From an uncultured delta proteobacterium (GTDB lineage: Bacteria; Myxococcota_A; UBA9160; JAFDET01), in NCBI GenBank assembly GCA_947259215.1, contig CAMYLJ010000008.1, positions 1 to 64,000 on the forward strand: 64,000 nucleotides of DNA. The letters run 5' to 3'. Positions 9,060 through 16,851 of this stretch are shown here, piece after piece (within the stretch, counting starts at the first letter, position 1; the number at the start of each line of letters is the position of its first letter). The translations under genes were made by a program, and so were the position numbers. The notes below the pieces were generated by a model, which saw only the letters and a program-made list of their open reading frames with translations, was not told where the DNA came from and searched no databases.

Positions 9060-9394
9060 CGGGCCCGCGGGCCCGTGGCTCCGGCTGGCAGCGCTTCTAC
9101 CGCGTGGTGCGCCGCATCCCCCGCGGCCGCGTAGCCACCTACGGACAGGTGGCGGCCTTGGCCGGCCTGCCCGGGCACGCGCGCCAGGTGGGCTACGCGC
9201 TCCACGGGCTTCCCGCGGATGACGCGGTACCGTGGCAGCGCGTCATCAACGCCCGCGGCGAGGTCAGCCGGCGCGCCGAGCCCTTCGCGGAGCGCATCCA
9301 GCGTCAGCTGCTGGAGCGCGAAGGCGTCGCCTTCGACGCCCGCGGCCGCGTCGACCTCGCCCGCTTCGGCTGGCGACCGCGCCCCCGGCGCTAG
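9056..9394 (+). CDS. Alkyltransferase-like protein (ATL, YbaZ type)
   Basis: A 112-residue protein of the O6-alkylguanine-DNA alkyltransferase fold. Where methyltransferases have PCHRV with the acceptor Cys, this protein has PWQRVI at residues 59-64, so Cys is replaced by Trp60. The helix-turn-helix segment (RGRVATYGQVAALAG) and its recognition Arg region are retained. Proteins of this type bind alkylated guanines without repairing them and hand them to nucleotide excision repair. The start is a GTG overlapping the OsmC stop; the longer upstream frame runs into OsmC coding sequence. Its TAG stop shares the bases CTAG with the convergent nth gene. Confidence 0.88.
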   Translation: MTGPRARGSGWQRFYRVVRRIPRGRVATYGQVAALAGLPGHARQVGYALHGLPADDAVPWQRVINARGEVSRRAEPFAERIQRQLLEREGVAFDARGRVDLARFGWRPRPRR

Positions 9395-10041
9395 CGCCGG
9401 CTCTCCTTGCGGATCCGCGCCTTCGTCGCCGCCCAGCCGCAGATCGGGCACGCGCCCAGGTCGTGTCCGCGGGCCGGGCAATGGGTGCGTCCGAAGTAGA
9501 TGATCTGGAGGTGGACCTTGCCCCAGGTCTCTTCGGGGAAGAGCTTCTTCAGGTCGCGCTCGGTCTGCACCACGTTCTTGCCCGAGGAGAGTCCCCAACG
9601 CGCCGCCAGCCGGTGGATGTGGGTGTCCACCGGGAAGGCGGGCTTCCCGAAGGCCTGCACCCGCACCACGCTCGCGGTCTTGTGGCCGACGCCGGGCAGC
9701 GCCTCGAGCGCCTCCAGGTCCTCGGGAACCCGGCCGGCGTGACGCTCCACCAGCAGCTTCGACGTCTCGCGGATCGCCTTGGCCTTCTGGGGCGCGAGCC
9801 CGCAGGTGCGGATCAGGCCCAGGATCTCGGAGGTCTTCAGGGCGGCCATCTTCTCCGGCGTGGACGCCCGGGCGAAGAGCGCGGGCGTGACCTTGTTGAC
9901 GCGCTCGTCGGTGGTCTGGGCCGAGAGCATCACCGCCACCAGCAGGGTGAACGGGTCCCCGTGGTCGAGGGGCACGTCCGGCAGCGGGTGGAGCCGGTCG
10001 AGGAGGCGTCCGATCTTGCGGGCCTTCTCCGCGCGCGTCAT
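9391..10041 (-). CDS. nth: Endonuclease III (DNA glycosylase/AP lyase)
   Basis: A 216-residue HhH-GPD glycosylase that removes oxidised pyrimidines. The hairpin-helix-hairpin and catalytic Lys121 (LPGVGHKTAS) and Asp139 (PVDTHI) are intact. The C-terminal iron-sulfur loop is unusual: it holds Cys at 188, 198 and 201, with 9 rather than 6 residues between the first two and no fourth Cys, where the classical pattern is C-x6-C-x2-C-x5-C. The cluster may be missing or have another ligand. The ATG at 10041 was chosen because an in-frame extension upstream is antisense to phhB. It shares CTAG with the ATL gene at its stop. Confidence 0.92.
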   Translation of the reverse strand: MTRAEKARKIGRLLDRLHPLPDVPLDHGDPFTLLVAVMLSAQTTDERVNKVTPALFARASTPEKMAALKTSEILGLIRTCGLAPQKAKAIRETSKLLVERHAGRVPEDLEALEALPGVGHKTASVVRVQAFGKPAFPVDTHIHRLAARWGLSSGKNVVQTERDLKKLFPEETWGKVHLQIIYFGRTHCPARGHDLGACPICGWAATKARIRKESRR

Positions 10042-10090
10042 GGGCGCGCTAGTCTGCCACTCCCGGGGGAGAGGTGGAAGGAGGCGTCCC

Positions 10091-10429
10091 GTGAGCGATC
10101 TCGCCAGCCGCGACTGCGTTCCCTGCAAGGGTGGCGTCCCGCCCTTGGCCGGCGAGGCGCTGCGCGCGCTCCAGAGCGAGCTCGGCGGCGACTGGGAAGT
10201 GGTGGACGAGCACCACCTGACGAAGGAGTACCGCTTCGAGAACTTCGTGCAGGCGCTGGCTTTCACCAACCGCGTCGGCGAGATGGCGGAGGCCCAGGGC
10301 CATCACCCGGACATCCACCTGGCCTGGGGCCGGGTGCGGCTCGAGATCTGGACGCACAAGATCGACGGCCTGACCGAGAGCGACTTCGTCTGGGCCGCCA
10401 AGGCGGACCAGCTCCAGCACGCCGCCTAG
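10091..10429 (+). CDS. phhB: Pterin-4a-carbinolamine dehydratase
   Basis: A 112-residue protein of the PCD/DCoH family, which dehydrates 4a-hydroxytetrahydrobiopterin and so recycles the cofactor of aromatic amino acid hydroxylases. The family pattern is visible: EAQGHHPDIHLAWGRV, then WTHKIDGLTESD. The GTG start at 10091 follows an AGGAGG-like stretch 7 bases upstream, and the longer frame overlaps nth on the other strand. No phenylalanine hydroxylase gene is nearby. Its stop codon shares CTAG with the convergent GST gene. Confidence 0.9.
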   Translation: MSDLASRDCVPCKGGVPPLAGEALRALQSELGGDWEVVDEHHLTKEYRFENFVQALAFTNRVGEMAEAQGHHPDIHLAWGRVRLEIWTHKIDGLTESDFVWAAKADQLQHAA

Positions 10430-11034
10430 GGCGCGAAGGCCCTCGCGAAGGCCGGCCGCTGGGCGAGGGCGTCCAGGTAGGCCGTGGCGTGCTTGGCTTC
10501 GGCCGGCAGCTGGCCCAGCATGCGCGCCAGCTGGAGCGAGTAGCCCATCATGATGTCGGCCGCGGTGAAGCGGCCGCCCACCAGGAACTCCCGCCCCCCG
10601 AGCTCCGCATCGATCGCGTCCACGCAGCGGCGCAGGTCCGCCTTCGCCTCGGGCACGATCGCGTCGATGCGCTTCTCCTCCGGGCGCAGGAAGGCGTGCT
10701 GCGCCACCAGGCCGAGCGGCGGCAGGAAGGTGGCCTCGGACCAGTGCAGCCACTGCAGGAACGCCGGCCGGTCCGGGTCGCCGGGCTTCGGCGCCAGGCT
10801 GCCGTCATCGTGCTTCTCCAGCAGGTACTCGACGATGGCGCCGGACTCGAAGATCGTGACGTCGCCGTCCACCAGCGTCGGGATCTTGCCGAGCGGGTTC
10901 TCCTGCTTGTAGGCCGGGTCCGTGACCCGCCCGCTCTCGAAGGGCACCGGGGCCAGCTCGTAGTCGATTCCCATCTCCTCGAGCAGCCAGCGCACGCGGC
11001 AGGAGCGGGCGCCGAAGGCGTGGTAGAGCTTCAT
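10426..11034 (-). CDS. Glutathione S-transferase family protein
   Basis: A 202-residue two-domain GST. The thioredoxin-like N domain starts MKLYHAFGARSCRVRW and has the cis-proline segment GKIPTLVDGD, then an ESGAIVEYLL glutathione-contact motif. The all-helical C domain runs from about residue 85. GSTs conjugate or reduce electrophiles using glutathione; the substrate is not evident. It lies just downstream of the flavin oxidoreductase gene on the same strand (28 bases), so the two probably form one transcript together with a second GST. Ends in a shared CTAG with phhB. Confidence 0.85.
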   Translation of the reverse strand: MKLYHAFGARSCRVRWLLEEMGIDYELAPVPFESGRVTDPAYKQENPLGKIPTLVDGDVTIFESGAIVEYLLEKHDDGSLAPKPGDPDRPAFLQWLHWSEATFLPPLGLVAQHAFLRPEEKRIDAIVPEAKADLRRCVDAIDAELGGREFLVGGRFTAADIMMGYSLQLARMLGQLPAEAKHATAYLDALAQRPAFARAFAP

Positions 11035-11062
11035 CGGGGTCTCCTCGGTCGGGCGCGCGAGT

Positions 11063-12247
11063 CTAGCGGAGAACGCAGCGGGTCCCGCCGCGCTCCATCT
11101 CCACCATGCACTGGTTGCACGGGATGCAGCGCGAGCCGGCCAGCTCGCCGGCGCGCATGCGCGCCACCAGATCGGGATCGCGGATCAGGCCGCGGCCCAT
11201 GGCGACGAACTCGAAGCCCTCGGCCAGGGCGGCTTCCATGGTCTCCAGCTGCGTCACGCCGCCGAGGAGCATCAGCGGGATCCCGAGCGCCTCGCGGAAG
11301 CGCCGGGCCTGGGGCAGGAAGAAGGCCTCTTCGAAGGGGTAGGGCTTCAAGAGGAAGGGCGCGAAGAGCCGCATGCCGAGCTTCGACATCCAGTGCTTCT
11401 GGTTCTCGATCATGCCCTGCTTGGGCACCTCGCCGCGCATGGTGAAGAAGGGCGTGCGGGTCGTGTGGCCGCCGGTCAGCTGGAGGGCGTCCACGCTGCC
11501 GTCGGCCTCGAGCCAGCGCCCCACCTGCACGGCGTCCTCCACGGTGAGCCCGCCGTCGAAGCCGTCGTCCATGTTGAGCTTGGCGTAGACGGCAGCGCCG
11601 GGGCCCGCGGCCTCGCGCACCGCCGCCGCCACCTGGCGCGGGAAGCGGGCGCGGTTCTCCAGGCTGCCGCCCCAGTGGTCCTTGCGCCGGTTGTTCCAGG
11701 GCGTCAGGAACTGGGACAGCAGGTAACCGTGTCCCATGTGGATCTCGACGGCGTCGAAGCCGGACTCCACGGCCAACCGGGCGCCGGCCGCGAAGTCCGC
11801 GCTGAGGCGCGCGAAGTCCTCCTCGCCCATGGCGCGCGCGAAGGCCTGGGCGTGGGGGCTGAACTGGCGCGAGGGCCCGACGGGTGGGGTCTTGGTCACA
11901 TGGGAGTTGGCGAACCAGCCCGCGTGGCCGATCTGGATCGAGGCGCGGGCGCCCTCGGCGTGGATGGCCTGCGTGAAGCGCCGGAGGCCGGGACGCGCCT
12001 CGTCGCGCAGGCACATCTGGTGCTTGAAGGTGAGCCCGTCGCGGGCGACTGCGCAGTAGGCCAGGGTGGTCATGCCGACGCCGCCGGCCGCGAACTCCCG
12101 GTGCCAGTCGATCAGTTGATCGGTCACCAGGCCGTCGCGCGACATGCCCTCGTTGGTGCCGCACTTCACCACACGATTGCGCAGCTCGATCGGACCCAGG
12201 CGTCCGGGCGTGAACACGGGCTGCGCGGCGGTCGCCGGCTCGCTCAC
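11063..12247 (-). CDS. NADH:flavin oxidoreductase (old yellow enzyme family)
   Basis: A 394-residue FMN TIM-barrel enzyme. It has a GRLGPIELRNRVV N terminus, an FMN-binding QIGHAGW segment, the EIHMGHGYL active-site strand, and the SLENRARFP loop. Cys residues near the end (RCIPCNQC) resemble the iron-sulfur Cys set of the larger 2,4-dienoyl-CoA reductases, but the NAD(P)-binding C-terminal half is absent, so an iron-sulfur role is uncertain. It reduces activated alkenes or enals in this family. The GTG start overlaps the TGA of the upstream GST gene, so the two are coupled. Confidence 0.85.
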   Translation of the reverse strand: MSEPATAAQPVFTPGRLGPIELRNRVVKCGTNEGMSRDGLVTDQLIDWHREFAAGGVGMTTLAYCAVARDGLTFKHQMCLRDEARPGLRRFTQAIHAEGARASIQIGHAGWFANSHVTKTPPVGPSRQFSPHAQAFARAMGEEDFARLSADFAAGARLAVESGFDAVEIHMGHGYLLSQFLTPWNNRRKDHWGGSLENRARFPRQVAAAVREAAGPGAAVYAKLNMDDGFDGGLTVEDAVQVGRWLEADGSVDALQLTGGHTTRTPFFTMRGEVPKQGMIENQKHWMSKLGMRLFAPFLLKPYPFEEAFFLPQARRFREALGIPLMLLGGVTQLETMEAALAEGFEFVAMGRGLIRDPDLVARMRAGELAGSRCIPCNQCMVEMERGGTRCVLR

Positions 12248-12936
12248 GCGGCCTCGACTTCGCCCGTGGCCTGATCGACGCGCTCCATCAGGGCCACCAG
12301 GGGCGGGTGCTCCAGCAGGATCTGGCGGCCGCGGGGATAGGTGCCGCGGCGGGTGCTGTCCAGCATGGCGTAGACCGCCAGGTCGGCCAGGCTGACCTGG
12401 TCGCCGTAGAAGAAGGGGCGGCCGCCGAGCATCCCCACCAGGTCGTCGCAGCGGCGGCTCATCTGCTCGGCCAGGTCCACGGCCTCGGGGGAGAGCCCGT
12501 CCCGGGAGCGCGTTCGCGCCACGGGGCCGCGGGAGAGGGCCAGCTCGCGCAGCCAGGTGGCGAGTCCGAAGGGCCGCGGCGGCCGCTCCGCCTCCTGCTG
12601 CTCGAGGCGGCGCCAGCGCAGCCAGTAGAAGAAGAAGGTCTCGTCGCACCAGTCCTCGAGTCGGAGCTGGGCGTCGGCCATCTTGGGGTCGCTCGAGAAG
12701 AGCGGCGGCTGGGGGTAGATCTGGTCGAGGCGAACCACGATGTCGGTCGAGTCGTGGACCCGCTCGCCGTCGATGTCGATCAGCGGCAGCAGGCCCGTCT
12801 CCGGGTTCCAGCGCCGGTAGTCCTCCGGGCTCTCGGGCTCCACCAGCACGTACTCGAGCTTCTTCAGCCGCAGGGCCAGCTCCACCTTCAGGGTGAAGGG
12901 AGTGGGCGTGGGGGCGTACAACGTGATCCGGGGCAT
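12244..12936 (-). CDS. Glutathione S-transferase-like protein
   Basis: A 230-residue GST. The N domain begins MPRITLYAPTPTPF and includes LLPLIDIDGERV, followed by a STDIVVRLDQ contact motif. The C-terminal helical domain ends with the GDQVSLADLAVYAML segment typical of the family. The ATG at 12936 was chosen over upstream codons because the upstream 51 residues are Arg/Gly-rich shadow sequence. Its stop overlaps the start of the flavin oxidoreductase (GTGA), so reduction and glutathione conjugation may act on the same class of substrate. That pairing is inference. Confidence 0.85.
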   Translation of the reverse strand: MPRITLYAPTPTPFTLKVELALRLKKLEYVLVEPESPEDYRRWNPETGLLPLIDIDGERVHDSTDIVVRLDQIYPQPPLFSSDPKMADAQLRLEDWCDETFFFYWLRWRRLEQQEAERPPRPFGLATWLRELALSRGPVARTRSRDGLSPEAVDLAEQMSRRCDDLVGMLGGRPFFYGDQVSLADLAVYAMLDSTRRGTYPRGRQILLEHPPLVALMERVDQATGEVEAA

Positions 12937-13132
12937 CTGCGCCTCGCTCCGCGGGCCGCAGCCGGGAGCCTTCAACCGTACCGCACCGCCCCCGGCCGGC
13001 CAGCGGCACCGGCCACGGGGCAGACCCGGCCCGTGCCGGCCCCGCCCGGGCCAACGGAGAGGAGATGCCGTGAACCGCCTCGCCGTCACAGGCGCCGTCT
13101 CGCCGAGCCTGCTCGCCCCCGCCAGCGCTGGT

Positions 13133-13972
13133 CTAGGGCGCCGGCTGGTCGTTCAGCCCCCAGTCGTACTCGAGGAAGCCGAGCTCGTAGTCCCGGGCGC
13201 GGTCGAGCTCGGCCTGGCGCTCCGGCGGCACGTAGCGGCGCACGTAGTCCAGGAGCGTCGGGGTCTCGTCGTCCAGGAAGTCGTCGCGGAACCACTTCAG
13301 GATGGACGAGACCTCCACGCGCTTCCCGGGATGGTCGATCTTCAACTTGTCGGGCTGGGCGAAGAAGCGCCGGGCCTCACGGTCGAGGGCGGCGTCGAGG
13401 TCGCGAGGCGTGAAGGCGCGCTGCGGCAGCAGCGGGCAGCCGATCGAGGCGCAGTTGATGGCGAAGTGGATGCGCGGCTCGCCGAAGCGCTTGCGGATGA
13501 TCTTGTTCTCCAGGTCGTAGAGGTTCGTGGTCTTCCCGCCGAGGCGAACCCGCTGGAAGAAGAAGAAGCCCGCGAGGCGCGGGAAGAAGAAGGCCCCGGC
13601 GGGCCGCCGCACGTCCTTCACGCTGTCGATCGGATAGTGCTCGAGCACCAGCACCAGCACGGCGGCGTTGTAGGCGTTGATCCAGTAGGCGAGCTGGTCG
13701 GCTTCGTCCGGGAAGCGGATGGGGTGGCTGTCCGGGCTGACCGCCGCCAGGGCAGCGTAGTAGCGGTCCAGGTCGCCCCGGTTGCCGGCCAGGCCGGAAT
13801 AGTCCACGCGCCCGCGTTCGTCGACGAAGCGCTGCTGCACGCCGTCGAGGAGCGTGTGGGAGAAGCCGCTCTTCGGACCCGGCGCCGGCGCGACGGGCTC
13901 CCAGGTGGTCGCGCAGCCGGCGAGGCCGACGGCGAGCAGCAGCAGCAGGCTGGCGATGCGAAGCGTGTGCAT
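13133..13972 (-). CDS. DUF547-domain lipoprotein
   Basis: A 279-residue predicted lipoprotein: the signal ends in VGLAGCA (lipidated Cys about residue 20). The remainder carries the DUF547 pattern, including AYWINAYNAAVL and FAINCASIGCP, with the paired Cys of that motif. DUF547 is a papain-like fold often seen in bacterial and plant proteins of unknown role. It lies downstream of the BadI-like gene with a 31-bp-arm palindrome between, which likely separates the transcripts. A promoter for it must lie in the short gap that holds the palindrome. No function is assigned. Confidence 0.85.
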   Translation of the reverse strand: MHTLRIASLLLLLAVGLAGCATTWEPVAPAPGPKSGFSHTLLDGVQQRFVDERGRVDYSGLAGNRGDLDRYYAALAAVSPDSHPIRFPDEADQLAYWINAYNAAVLVLVLEHYPIDSVKDVRRPAGAFFFPRLAGFFFFQRVRLGGKTTNLYDLENKIIRKRFGEPRIHFAINCASIGCPLLPQRAFTPRDLDAALDREARRFFAQPDKLKIDHPGKRVEVSSILKWFRDDFLDDETPTLLDYVRRYVPPERQAELDRARDYELGFLEYDWGLNDQPAP

Positions 13973-14022
13973 GATCTCTCCGATGCCCCGAGGGTCCCGT
14001 CGGTTCCCACACCCAACGCGAT

Positions 14023-14089
14023 TTAGGAAACGGGGACGGTCCTTAGAAACTCCGTTGTGGAGTTTCTAAGGACCGTCCCCGTTTCTTAA
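14023..14089. repeat. Long imperfect palindrome (REP/MITE-like), copy A
   Basis: Left arm 14023-14053 and right arm 14059-14089 are inverted repeats matching at 30 of 31 positions, with a 5-base loop. Each arm reads outward-in as TTA(G/A)GAAACGGGGACGGTCC then TTAGAAACTCC. The right arm overlaps the TAA stop of the BadI-like gene. It shares the GGGGACG and TTA(A/G)GAAACT words with the palindrome at 36972-37042, so both look like one mobile-repeat family. It can fold into a strong hairpin and may block transcription, but it has no U tract. Confidence 0.85.
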
Positions 14090-14871
14090 CGGTAGGGGGA
14101 GAAGTCGGGGGGGCGCTTCTCGCTGAAGGCCGTGCGGCCCTCGTTGGCCTCGTCCGACTTGCCGAAGACCTCCAGGGCCTCGAAGGCCAGGCGCTGCTGG
14201 CCGGCCACCTGGGCGCTGTCGGCGTTGAACGACATCTTCAGGAAGCGCAGGGTCGTGGGGGAGAGGGCCGCGGCCTCCTTCGCCCAGGCGCGCGCTTCGT
14301 CCATCAGCCGCTCGCCGGGGACCACCTTGTTCACCAGGCCCCACTCGGCCGCCGTGGCGGCGTCGTACTGGCGGCAGAAGAACCAGATCTCCCGGGCGCG
14401 CTTCTCGCCCACCACCCGGGCCAGGTAGGCCGTGCCGTAGCCCGCGTCGAAGGAGCCCACCCGCGGCCCGGCCTGGCCGAAGCGCGCATGCTCGGCCGCG
14501 ATCGTGACGTCGCAGACCACGTGCAGCACGTGGCCGCCGCCGATCGCCACGCCGTTCACGGCCGCGATCACGGGCTTCGGCACGTTGCGGATCACGTGGT
14601 GCAGCTCCTCGATTTCGAAGAGCCCGCTCTCGCTGGTGCCGTAGCTCCCGGTCTCCACGTACTCCTTCTGGTCGCCGCCCGCGCAGAAGGCCTTGTCGCC
14701 GGCGCCGGTCAGGATGACGCAGGCCACCTGCTTGTCCGACCAGGTGCGCTTGAAGGCGTGGATCAGCTCCTCGACGGTGCGGCCGCGGAAGGCGTTGTAG
14801 CGCTCGGGCCGGTCGATGGTGAGGGTCGCGATGCCCTCGGCCACCTCGAATCGGATGTCCTGGTATTCCAT
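14086..14871 (-). CDS. badI: 2-ketocyclohexanecarboxyl-CoA hydrolase-like crotonase
   Basis: A 261-residue enoyl-CoA hydratase/isomerase-fold protein of the MenB-like branch. The NAFRGRTVEEL stretch, GAGDKAFCAGGDQ oxyanion loop, AIGGGHVLHV second oxyanion loop, and GQAGPRVGSFDAGYGTA segment match the pattern I recall for BadI of Rhodopseudomonas palustris, which hydrolytically opens the ring of 2-ketocyclohexanecarboxyl-CoA to pimelyl-CoA. MenB (naphthoyl-CoA synthase) is close in sequence and is the main alternative. The upstream gene is a BadH-like dehydrogenase, which would make the keto substrate, and no other menaquinone gene is present, so BadI is preferred. Starts 9 bases after the BadH stop. 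Confidence 0.8.
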   Translation of the reverse strand: MEYQDIRFEVAEGIATLTIDRPERYNAFRGRTVEELIHAFKRTWSDKQVACVILTGAGDKAFCAGGDQKEYVETGSYGTSESGLFEIEELHHVIRNVPKPVIAAVNGVAIGGGHVLHVVCDVTIAAEHARFGQAGPRVGSFDAGYGTAYLARVVGEKRAREIWFFCRQYDAATAAEWGLVNKVVPGERLMDEARAWAKEAAALSPTTLRFLKMSFNADSAQVAGQQRLAFEALEVFGKSDEANEGRTAFSEKRPPDFSPYR

Positions 14872-14880
14872 GGGGAGCTC

Positions 14881-15627
14881 CTATCCGGCCATGGTGAGGC
14901 CGCCGCTCACCGACAGGACCTGGCCGGTCACGAACCGCGAGCGGTCGCTCGCGAAGAAGACGATCGCGTCGGCGACCTCGCGTGGCTCGGCCAGGCGTCG
15001 GAAGGGAATCGCGCGCTCGAGGGCCTGCTGCATCTTCTCGGGCAGCGAGCGGAAGAGCGGCGTGTCGGTCGGCCCCGGGCAGACGCAGTTCACGCGGATC
15101 CCGTGGCGCGCCATTTCCCGGGCCAGGCTCTTGCTGAACGCGATCACGCCGCCCTTGGCGCCGGCATAGACGGTCTCGCCCATGCTGCCCACACGGCCGG
15201 CGTCGCTGGCCACGTTCACGATCGAGCCGGTCCCGGCGTCGATCATCGGGTCCAGGAAGGCGCGCGTGACGCGCACCTGCCCCAGGTAGTTGATCTGGAC
15301 GATCTCCTCCCAGAAGCCGGGGGAGTTCTCGACGAAGGGCTCGAGGCGGTCCCAGCCGGCGGCGTTGACCAGCACGTCCGGTCGTCCCACGTCGGCGAGC
15401 ACGCCCGCCGCGAAGGCGTCCACCGCCGGGGCGTCGGTCACGTCCACCGCGGCGGCGAATGCCTCGCCGCCAGCCTTGCGGACCGTTTCCGCCGCCTCGG
15501 CGGCGCCCGCCTCGTCGCGGTCGCCCGCCACCACCCGCGCCCCGGCCTCCGCCAGCGCCTCCAGCGCCGCGCGTCCGATGCCAGACGCTGCGCCGGTCAC
15601 GACGGCGATCCGCCCGCCGAGCTTCAT
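14881..15627 (-). CDS. badH: 2-hydroxycyclohexanecarboxyl-CoA dehydrogenase-like SDR
   Basis: A 248-residue short-chain dehydrogenase. The NAD site is TGAASGIG (11-18), and the catalytic Ser141, Tyr154 and Lys158 are in SDAGRVGSMGETVYAGAKGG. LVNAAGWD and the C-terminal TGQVLSVSGGLTMAG match the BadH pattern from memory, including the NAGWD and SGGLTM.G words. BadH oxidises 2-hydroxycyclohexanecarboxyl-CoA to the keto form that BadI hydrolyses. Its ATG overlaps the ChaC stop (ATGA). Function rests on family resemblance and gene neighbour; a generic 3-oxoacyl reductase is the fallback. Confidence 0.8.
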   Translation of the reverse strand: MKLGGRIAVVTGAASGIGRAALEALAEAGARVVAGDRDEAGAAEAAETVRKAGGEAFAAAVDVTDAPAVDAFAAGVLADVGRPDVLVNAAGWDRLEPFVENSPGFWEEIVQINYLGQVRVTRAFLDPMIDAGTGSIVNVASDAGRVGSMGETVYAGAKGGVIAFSKSLAREMARHGIRVNCVCPGPTDTPLFRSLPEKMQQALERAIPFRRLAEPREVADAIVFFASDRSRFVTGQVLSVSGGLTMAG

Positions 15628-16160
15628 TCGATCCCCTCCTGGCGCAGCAGGGCCTCCAGGGCGAAGACGTGCGGGTCCGAGGCATCCATCTCCCGCAGCG
15701 AATCCGCCAGGCGAAGAACGTATTCCAGATTGGCGCCGCTGGGTCCCCGGGCCTTGCGCACCTGGCGCGCGATGGTGTCCAGGGGCGCCGGGCCCAGGTA
15801 GTTCCGGTTGCGCTCGGTGGCCACGTAGACGAGGCCGTCCGTCTGCGGCGCCCCGGCTTCGAAGTGGATGGACACGTCCAGCCGCTCATAGCCGCCCTGC
15901 TCGCGGTGGTCGAGCCGGTCCAGCACGGCGTCGCGCTCGTCCGCGGCCACCCGGTAGGCTGCGCCCCAGCAACGGGCGGCTTCCGCGCGCACCAGGGTCA
16001 CCACGCGGCCGGGCGCCTCGGGGACGCCGCGGTGATCCGTCGATCCCTGCCAGAAGCGGCGCGCGAAGCCCCGGATCCAGGCGGGGCGCCGCTCGTCGTG
16101 GGGGATGTCCGGGCGCCAGACCAGGGAGCCGTAGCCGAAGATCCAGAGGGGTCTCTTCAC
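15624..16160 (-). CDS. chaC: Glutathione-specific gamma-glutamylcyclotransferase
   Basis: A 178-residue ChaC-family enzyme that degrades glutathione to 5-oxoproline and cysteinylglycine. The FGYGSLVW substrate-binding loop is near the N terminus, and the catalytic Glu is expected in the HREQGGYER segment. The GTG at 16160 was chosen because it makes the GTGA overlap with the upstream DUF4336 stop that recurs in this operon and places FGYGSL at the usual distance; an ATG at 16178 is the alternative. Shorter than E. coli ChaC (about 230), lacking the extra termini. In an operon with the BadH/BadI-like genes. Confidence 0.85.
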   Translation of the reverse strand: MKRPLWIFGYGSLVWRPDIPHDERRPAWIRGFARRFWQGSTDHRGVPEAPGRVVTLVRAEAARCWGAAYRVAADERDAVLDRLDHREQGGYERLDVSIHFEAGAPQTDGLVYVATERNRNYLGPAPLDTIARQVRKARGPSGANLEYVLRLADSLREMDASDPHVFALEALLRQEGIE

Positions 16161-16843
16161 CGCGCCTCGCTCAGCCACTCGAAGGCCTCACGCAGGGCCG
16201 CGTGCCCGCCGTGCTCCAGCACCTCGCCGTGGGCGACCAGGATGCGGTCGAAGTCCCAGCGAAGCATGCGCTCGACGGACTCCCGCGCGGCCTGCTTGTC
16301 CCGGATCACCGCGCGCATGATGCCCGTGGTCTTGAGGCGTCCGTGGCAGCGGCCGATCCGCAGGTACGCGCGCGTGATCCAGTTGACCGGGCCGGTGATG
16401 TGGAACGCCAGGTCCGTCATCACGAGCGTGCGCGTCGGCTTGTGCAGGAACACCACCTCGTTGGTGTAGGCGGCACCGTAGAACTGCTGCTGGTCGATCA
16501 CGTCCGCCCAGGCGGCGTCGGGATCGTCGAGCAGCACCCCGTCGAAGCGCAGATCCTTGCGCTTGTCGGGCAGGCCCACCGGGCCCCAGAGCTTCGCCTC
16601 CGGGTAGGCCGCGACCCAGTCGTCCAGGAAGAGGTGGTGGATCTTGTTGGGCGCCACCAGGACGCGCACCGGCCCGAGCGCGTCGGTGGCGCGCCGCAGG
16701 TCGTCGTCCAGCGCCATCGGCGAGTGCACGAAGAGCCCGCCATCCGGGAGCCGGACGACGTTCATGCGCACGCCGATCTGCATGCCCCCGGTCGTGAAGG
16801 GGCCGTCCGCGGTGTAGAGGTCCTTGTCGAGCTCCTTCAGCAC
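16157..16843 (-). CDS. DUF4336 metallo-beta-lactamase-like protein
   Basis: A 228-residue protein of the DUF4336 type, which has a metallo-hydrolase-like fold. Visible pieces are an N-terminal LYTADGPF, APNKIHHLFLDDW (where the classical HxHxDH zinc motif would be, but reduced to a single HH), and VAHGEVLEHGGHAALREA near the C terminus. The classical zinc-ligand set is therefore incomplete. The GTG at 16843 was chosen because a TAGGAGA ribosome-binding site sits 6 bases upstream; a much longer open frame beyond it is a shadow of the amidase. No function is assigned. Confidence 0.75.
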   Translation of the reverse strand: MLKELDKDLYTADGPFTTGGMQIGVRMNVVRLPDGGLFVHSPMALDDDLRRATDALGPVRVLVAPNKIHHLFLDDWVAAYPEAKLWGPVGLPDKRKDLRFDGVLLDDPDAAWADVIDQQQFYGAAYTNEVVFLHKPTRTLVMTDLAFHITGPVNWITRAYLRIGRCHGRLKTTGIMRAVIRDKQAARESVERMLRWDFDRILVAHGEVLEHGGHAALREAFEWLSEAR

Positions 16844-16851
16844 GCGGTCTC

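Noticed and set aside
14023-14089. Palindrome A as an ordinary Rho-independent terminator
   Set aside because: The arms are far longer than needed, there is no T tract, and a related palindrome occurs at 36972-37042, so a repeat family explains it better; terminator activity remains possible.
14086-14871. MenB (1,4-dihydroxy-2-naphthoyl-CoA synthase)
   Set aside because: Similar in fold and several motifs, but the NAFRG/GGDQ words and the adjacent BadH-like dehydrogenase favour BadI; a phylogeny would decide.
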